Made by a program: the position numbers and the translations under genes. This document shows, one piece after another, positions 31,492-31,510 of a stretch of 31,510 nt of DNA. Positions within the stretch are counted from its first letter, which is position 1. Each line of letters starts with the position of its first letter. The notes under the pieces were generated by a model. The model was not told the origin of the DNA, ran no database searches, and saw only the letters and a program-made list of their open reading frames with translations. The stretch comes from Priapulus caudatus. Taxonomy: Eukaryota; Priapulida; Priapulimorpha; Priapulimorphida; Priapulidae. Where the stretch lies: assembly GCF_000485595.1 (NCBI RefSeq), contig NW_014577348.1:209192-240701 (forward strand), read 5' to 3'.

Positions 31492-31510
31492 CAGGAGGGA
31501 GGAGTACGTA

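Overview
This is animal (metazoan) nuclear DNA, most likely from an invertebrate with long introns. It has short exons with GT-AG splice sites, very long CA/GT, GA/CT and triplet microsatellites, many foldback (inverted-repeat) elements, TTAGGG-type telomeric repeats and a 68-base assembly gap. There is no sign of bacterial gene organisation. The species cannot be named from the sequence.

The one recognisable gene is on the minus strand and covers most of the window. It encodes a furin/kexin-type proprotein convertase (subtilisin-like, S8B). I place four internal coding exons, in transcript order: 28418-28549 (end of the prodomain, autocleavage site KRRVKR, start of the mature enzyme), 27457-27585 (catalytic Asp in ILDDG), 16101-16177 (calcium-rich DVNN to PRYD stretch) and 2400-2488 (catalytic His in HGTRCAGE). 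All four have good splice sites and matching phases (0/0, 0/0, 0/2, 2/1), and together they give one uninterrupted reading frame of 142 codons plus one base. Introns are 832, 11279 and 13612 bp, and a fourth runs off the left edge. The 5' exons (signal peptide, early prodomain) and the 3' exons (catalytic Ser, P domain, any Cys-rich tail) were not found and probably lie outside the window.

Almost everything else is intron sequence built from mobile elements and simple repeats. From left to right: an 87-bp satellite array beside the fourth exon (1953-2330), a TIR element carrying telomeric repeats (2578-2878), two foldbacks (3608-3996, 4394-4888), the MITE family related to the satellite (6018-6199, 6388-6474), a TTAA-bounded element (8104-8828), a foldback (10601-10695), a non-autonomous Helitron (13402-14423), a 1.26-kb element with 313-bp internal repeats that ends 19 nt from a splice donor (14824-16081), foldbacks at 16819-17251, 20852-21277 (with the gap) and 26330-27085, and a nested foldback complex upstream of the first recognised exon (28968-29471). 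The long HTHT, RERE, SLSL and VCVC reading frames are microsatellite translations, not genes. I saw no tRNA, rRNA or CRISPR and no novel multi-gene system. The most interesting points are how this protease gene is split and how repeats press on its splice sites.
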